A stretch of DNA of 16,640 nucleotides from Curvibacter sp. (GTDB lineage Bacteria; Pseudomonadota; Gammaproteobacteria; Burkholderiales; Burkholderiaceae_C), in contig DNQP01000045.1 in assembly GCA_003500955.1 (NCBI GenBank), forward strand, positions 1-16,640, given 5' to 3'. The stretch's first letter is position 1; each line of letters opens with the position of its first letter. The translations under genes were made by a program, and so were the position numbers. Below the pieces are notes generated by a model. That model made no database searches, was not told the DNA's origin, and saw only the letters and a list, made by a program, of their open reading frames with translations. Below are positions 14,267 to 16,640 of the stretch, in pieces.

Positions 14267-14283
14267 AAACCCGTGGGGGGTTT
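14267..14283 (-). terminator. Short terminator-like hairpin at the end of the YceI gene
   Basis: AAACCC (14267-14272) pairs with GGGTTT (14278-14283) around 5 nt, overlapping the TAA stop of the YceI gene. On the minus strand the stem ends in TTT, but one base later the G-rich end of the 268-bp element begins. The T-run is therefore short and possibly interrupted. Confidence 0.4.
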
Positions 14284-14857
14284 ACTGCTTCACGGCCTCG
14301 ACCTGCACCACCAGGCGCACGTCCTTGGGGAAGCCCCACTGGATGCCGTAGTTCATGCCGTAGGCCGTGCGGTCGATGGTGGTCTCGAAGTCGCCGCCGC
14401 AGACTTCACGCTTGAGCATGGGGTTCTGGTAGCAGTTGAACTGGCTGGCCTTGAGGGTCACGGGATGGGTCTTGCCCAGCATCGTCAGGCTGCCGCTGAC
14501 TTCGCTGACCTTGTCGCCGTTGAAGACAAACTTGTCGGCAACGAACTTGGCGGTCGGATGCTTCTCGACGTCGAAGAAGTCGGTGCCGCGCAGGTGGCGG
14601 TCGAAGGCGGCGGTGCCGGTGTTGATGGAGGCCACGTCGATGGTCAGCTCCACCTTGCCGCTCTTGCCGGCCTTGTCGAACTGCACGGTGCCTTCCTTCT
14701 TGTCCCAGCGGCCGCGGTTGGTCGAGGTGCCGAAGTGGCTGATCTCGAAGGTCACGAAGGTGTGGGTCGGGTCGATGGCGTAGCTGGCGGACTGGGCCTG
14801 GGCGGCGCCGGCGGCCAGGGTGGCAGCGGCGATCAGGGCGAGAGCGGTCTTGCGCAT
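14282..14857 (-). CDS. yceI: Periplasmic YceI family protein (first type)
   Basis: A 191-residue exported lipocalin-like protein. The signal peptide MRKTALALIAAATLAAGAAQA is predicted to be cleaved after A21. The mature part has the YceI pattern YAIDPTHTFVTFEISHFG, RGRWDKKEGTVQFD, LRGTDFFDVEKHPTAKF and a late DRTAYGMNYG. YceI proteins bind a long isoprenoid such as a polyprenyl or quinone-like molecule in a beta-barrel. The ATG at 14855-14857 has CAGGAG 7 nt upstream. It is the last gene of the cytochrome b561-YceI-YceI run, 40 bp after the second-type copy. This pairing recalls yceJ-yceI of enterobacteria. Confidence 0.92.
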   Translation of the reverse strand: MRKTALALIAAATLAAGAAQAQSASYAIDPTHTFVTFEISHFGTSTNRGRWDKKEGTVQFDKAGKSGKVELTIDVASINTGTAAFDRHLRGTDFFDVEKHPTAKFVADKFVFNGDKVSEVSGSLTMLGKTHPVTLKASQFNCYQNPMLKREVCGGDFETTIDRTAYGMNYGIQWGFPKDVRLVVQVEAVKQ

Positions 14858-14897
14858 GGAAGGTCTCCTGAAAAACAAGGGTTGAAGGAAAAGAAAC

Positions 14898-15461
14898 TCA
14901 GAGCTTGCCCACGCCGGTCAGCGCGAGCTTGAACTTGACCTGCACATCGTCAGCCACCATGGAGGTGTCGGACCACTCGGCCTCGCCGATCTTGTAGACC
15001 AGGCGCTTAAGGGTGAAGGCACCGGTGGCCGTGGTGGTGGCGCCGGACTGCGTGAGCTGCACCGGCACCAGCACGTCGTGGCTGTTGCCCTTGATGGTGA
15101 GCTTGCCCGCCACCTCGAACTTGCCACCGCCCAGGCCCTTGACGGCCGTGGACTGGAAGCTGGCCTGCGGGAACTTGGGCACGTTGAACCAGACCGGCTT
15201 GGGCAGCTCGGCATCGGTCTCGGGCACGCCCAGGCTGGCGCTGCCCGTGTCCACGGTGAAGGCGATCTTGCTCGTGGCGGGCTTGGCTGGATCGAAGGCG
15301 ATCTGGGCGTCGAACTTCTTGAAGCGGCCCTCGACCGGCACACCCATCTGGCGGCTCACGAAGACGATCTCGCTCTGTGCGGGCACGAGCTTCTGCTGGG
15401 CCAGCGCGGGCAGCGCCATCAGCGCGGCCAGGGTGAGCGTGAGGGTGCGAAGGAAAGACAT
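14898..15461 (-). CDS. Periplasmic YceI family protein (second type)
   Basis: A 187-residue exported YceI-fold protein divergent from its neighbour. The signal peptide MSFLRTLTLTLAALMALPALA is cut before QQKLVPAQ. The fold is recognised by AQSEIVFVSRQMGVPVEGRF, FDAQIAFDPAKP, VWFNVPKFPQASFQ and GKLTIKGNSHDVLVPVQL. The ATG at 15459-15461 has AGGAG 5 nt upstream. It lies 26 bp after cytochrome b561 and 40 bp before the first-type YceI, so all three are probably one transcript. Two distinct YceI proteins with one cytochrome b561 suggests binding of two lipid or quinone ligands, but this is inference. Confidence 0.9.
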   Translation of the reverse strand: MSFLRTLTLTLAALMALPALAQQKLVPAQSEIVFVSRQMGVPVEGRFKKFDAQIAFDPAKPATSKIAFTVDTGSASLGVPETDAELPKPVWFNVPKFPQASFQSTAVKGLGGGKFEVAGKLTIKGNSHDVLVPVQLTQSGATTTATGAFTLKRLVYKIGEAEWSDTSMVADDVQVKFKLALTGVGKL

Positions 15462-15487
15462 GCGAACTCCTGTTCCGGGTGGGAAGG

Positions 15488-16045
15488 TCAACGGCGACCC
15501 GGCAGCATGCGGGTCAGCAGGCTGTCGCGATCGACGAACTGATGTTTGAGGGCAGCGGCCACGTGCAGGACCACGAGCCCGGCCAGCGCATAGGCGGCAT
15601 AGCCGTGCCAGGGTTTGATGACCTCGGCCAGGGCCTTGTCCACCGGCATGAAGTCGGGCAGCGGCAGCACGCCGAAGACCACGATGGGGAAGCCGGCCGC
15701 CGAGCTGTAGGCCCAGCCCAGCAGCGGAATGGCGAAGAAGAGCACATAGAGTGCGCCGTGCGTGGCATGGTGGGCGTAACGCTGCCAGGCCGGCATCACG
15801 GCCAGCACCGCATCAGGCAGCGCCGGCGGGCGATGGCTCAGACGCCAGAGCAGGCGCAGGAAAGACAGCGTGAGCACCACGATGCCCGCCCACTTGTGCC
15901 AGTTGTAGAGCTTGAGCCGCTCCGGTGAAAACGGCAGGCTGGTCATGTAGAGACCGACCACGAACATCACGAGCAGCAGCAGCGCCAGCAGCCAGTGCAA
16001 GACGATGGCGGTGGGGGTATAGCGGGCAGGGGTGGTGTCGGACAT
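15488..16045 (-). CDS. Cytochrome b561 family membrane protein
   Basis: A 185-residue di-haem b-type membrane cytochrome. Four hydrophobic helices lie at about 13-33, 51-68, 95-113 and 147-168. Candidate haem ligands include H17 (VLHW), H50 (NWHKW), H147 (PWHGY) and H161 (VVLHVAAALKH). Relatives pass electrons between quinol and periplasmic acceptors, including superoxide in the E. coli CybB case. I chose the ATG at 16043-16045; its ribosome site is weak, and a TTG three codons earlier has no better one. It heads the run with two YceI genes. A 7-bp inverted repeat upstream may be an operator. Confidence 0.9.
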   Translation of the reverse strand: MSDTTPARYTPTAIVLHWLLALLLLVMFVVGLYMTSLPFSPERLKLYNWHKWAGIVVLTLSFLRLLWRLSHRPPALPDAVLAVMPAWQRYAHHATHGALYVLFFAIPLLGWAYSSAAGFPIVVFGVLPLPDFMPVDKALAEVIKPWHGYAAYALAGLVVLHVAAALKHQFVDRDSLLTRMLPGRR

Positions 16046-16082
16046 GGGCCGCAAGTCTAGGGCCGGCCGCCGGTCCCTGTAG

Positions 16083-16107
16083 TGAACTGGGTTGATGAGT
16101 CAGTTCA
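16083..16107. promoter_or_regulatory. Inverted repeat TGAACTG-N11-CAGTTCA upstream of cytochrome b561
   Basis: Perfect 7-bp arms at 16083-16089 and 16101-16107 lie 38-62 bp upstream of the cytochrome b561 start. On the minus strand the distal arm overlaps TTGAAC, a possible -35 element, so binding there would affect transcription. It could instead be a weak terminator hairpin for urtE, but no T-run follows it on that strand. Confidence 0.45.
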
Positions 16108-16136
16108 AAATTTTTGACGGAACCATCATCAATCGT

Positions 16137-16640
16137 TCAGATCGCCACCAGCTTGCGCACCCCATCGGCTTCCATGCTCTTGCCCCGGCCCGCAGCGATG
16201 ACTGCACCGCGCTCCATCACCACGTACTCGTCGGCCAGTTCCTCGGCAAAGTCGTAGTACTGCTCCACCAGCAGGATGGCCATGTCGCCGCGGTCGGCCA
16301 GCATGCGGATCACGCGACCGATGTCCTTGATGATGCTGGGCTGGATGCCCTCGGTCGGCTCGTCCAGGATCAGCAGCTTGGGACCCGCGGCCAATGCACG
16401 CGCAATCGCCAGTTGCTGCTGCTGGCCACCCGAGAGGTCGCCACCGCGGCGGTGGATCATCTGCTTGAGTACGGGGAAGAGTTCGTAGAGTTCGCCTGGG
16501 ACCGGCGTGCCCCCCGGTTTGCTGGCCAGGCCCATGCGCAGGTTCTCCTCCACCGTCAGGCGCGCGAAGATCTCGCGGCCTTGTGGCACGAAGCCGATGC
16601 CCGCTCTGGCTCTCTGGTAAGGCGTGTCCTTCTGGATGGC
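16137..16640 (-). CDS. urtE: Urea ABC transporter ATP-binding subunit UrtE (partial, C-terminal 167 residues)
   Basis: The 3' part of an ABC ATPase that runs off the right edge, so the Walker A region is outside the window. Visible are the Q-region neighbourhood GIGFVPQGREIFARLTVEEN, the ABC signature LSGGQQQQLAIARAL, Walker B LLILDEP and the switch region LLVEQYYDFAEELAD. The stretch EGIQPSIIKDIGR with ELFPVLKQM is typical of UrtE and separates it from LivF of branched-chain amino acid uptake. UrtE pairs with UrtD to drive urea import through UrtBC. Further urt genes should lie to the right. The gene ends 91 bp before cytochrome b561. Confidence 0.9.
   Translation of the reverse strand, partial: AIQKDTPYQRARAGIGFVPQGREIFARLTVEENLRMGLASKPGGTPVPGELYELFPVLKQMIHRRGGDLSGGQQQQLAIARALAAGPKLLILDEPTEGIQPSIIKDIGRVIRMLADRGDMAILLVEQYYDFAEELADEYVVMERGAVIAAGRGKSMEADGVRKLVAI

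Noticed and set aside
14020..14339. Small open frames on both strands within the 268-bp element
   Set aside because: Their similar peptides (NVVKTVP and the like) come from the inverted repeats themselves, and none has a ribosome site.
16137..16640. LivF-type branched-chain amino acid transporter ATPase
   Set aside because: The EGIQPSIIKDIGR and ELFPVLKQM stretches are typical of UrtE rather than LivF.

Overview
The window is GC-rich with tightly packed genes. Nearly all of them lie on the minus strand. The protein families and their arrangement (UrtE, cytochrome b561 with YceI, an Aer-like PAS protein, DUF3563) suggest a member of the Betaproteobacteria, probably order Burkholderiales. This placement is inference from gene content and composition. 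No tRNA, rRNA, CRISPR array or intact insertion sequence was seen.

Positions 1-4808 hold a signalling module that reads leftwards. A CHASE3 sensor histidine kinase overlaps a NarL-type response regulator. A REC-GAF-GGDEF-EAL cyclic-di-GMP protein follows, and then the first 125 codons of an Aer-like PAS protein cut by the window edge. A perfect 16-bp palindrome resembling an FNR/ANR box lies at the last junction.

Positions 4839-8408 hold an ECF42-type sigma factor locus. It encodes two YciI/DGPF-domain proteins, an SRPBCC protein, a VOC protein, the sigma factor with its long C-terminal extension, and a second VOC protein. A candidate ECF promoter precedes the inner YciI gene. Gaps between the genes from 7930 down to the kinase at 4808 are only 9-37 bp, so the sigma locus may be transcribed into the cyclic-di-GMP module.

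Positions 8656-13757 look like an accessory block. It has a MauG-like di-haem cytochrome behind a YtkA-like lipoprotein, a tiny plus-strand DUF3563 gene, a LytS/AlgZ-type kinase with a LytTR regulator, a probable DUF2938 membrane protein, and a 59-residue metallothionein-like protein with 12 cysteines.

Positions 13966-14283 hold no credible gene. They contain a strong terminator and a 268-bp element with perfect 26-bp terminal inverted repeats. The element encloses two further long hairpins and has a terminator-like hairpin just outside each end. It is the most unexplained structure in the window.

Positions 14282-16045 hold a cytochrome b561 gene followed by two periplasmic YceI genes. Position 16137 to the right edge is the 3' part of urtE, the ATPase gene of a urea ABC transporter.
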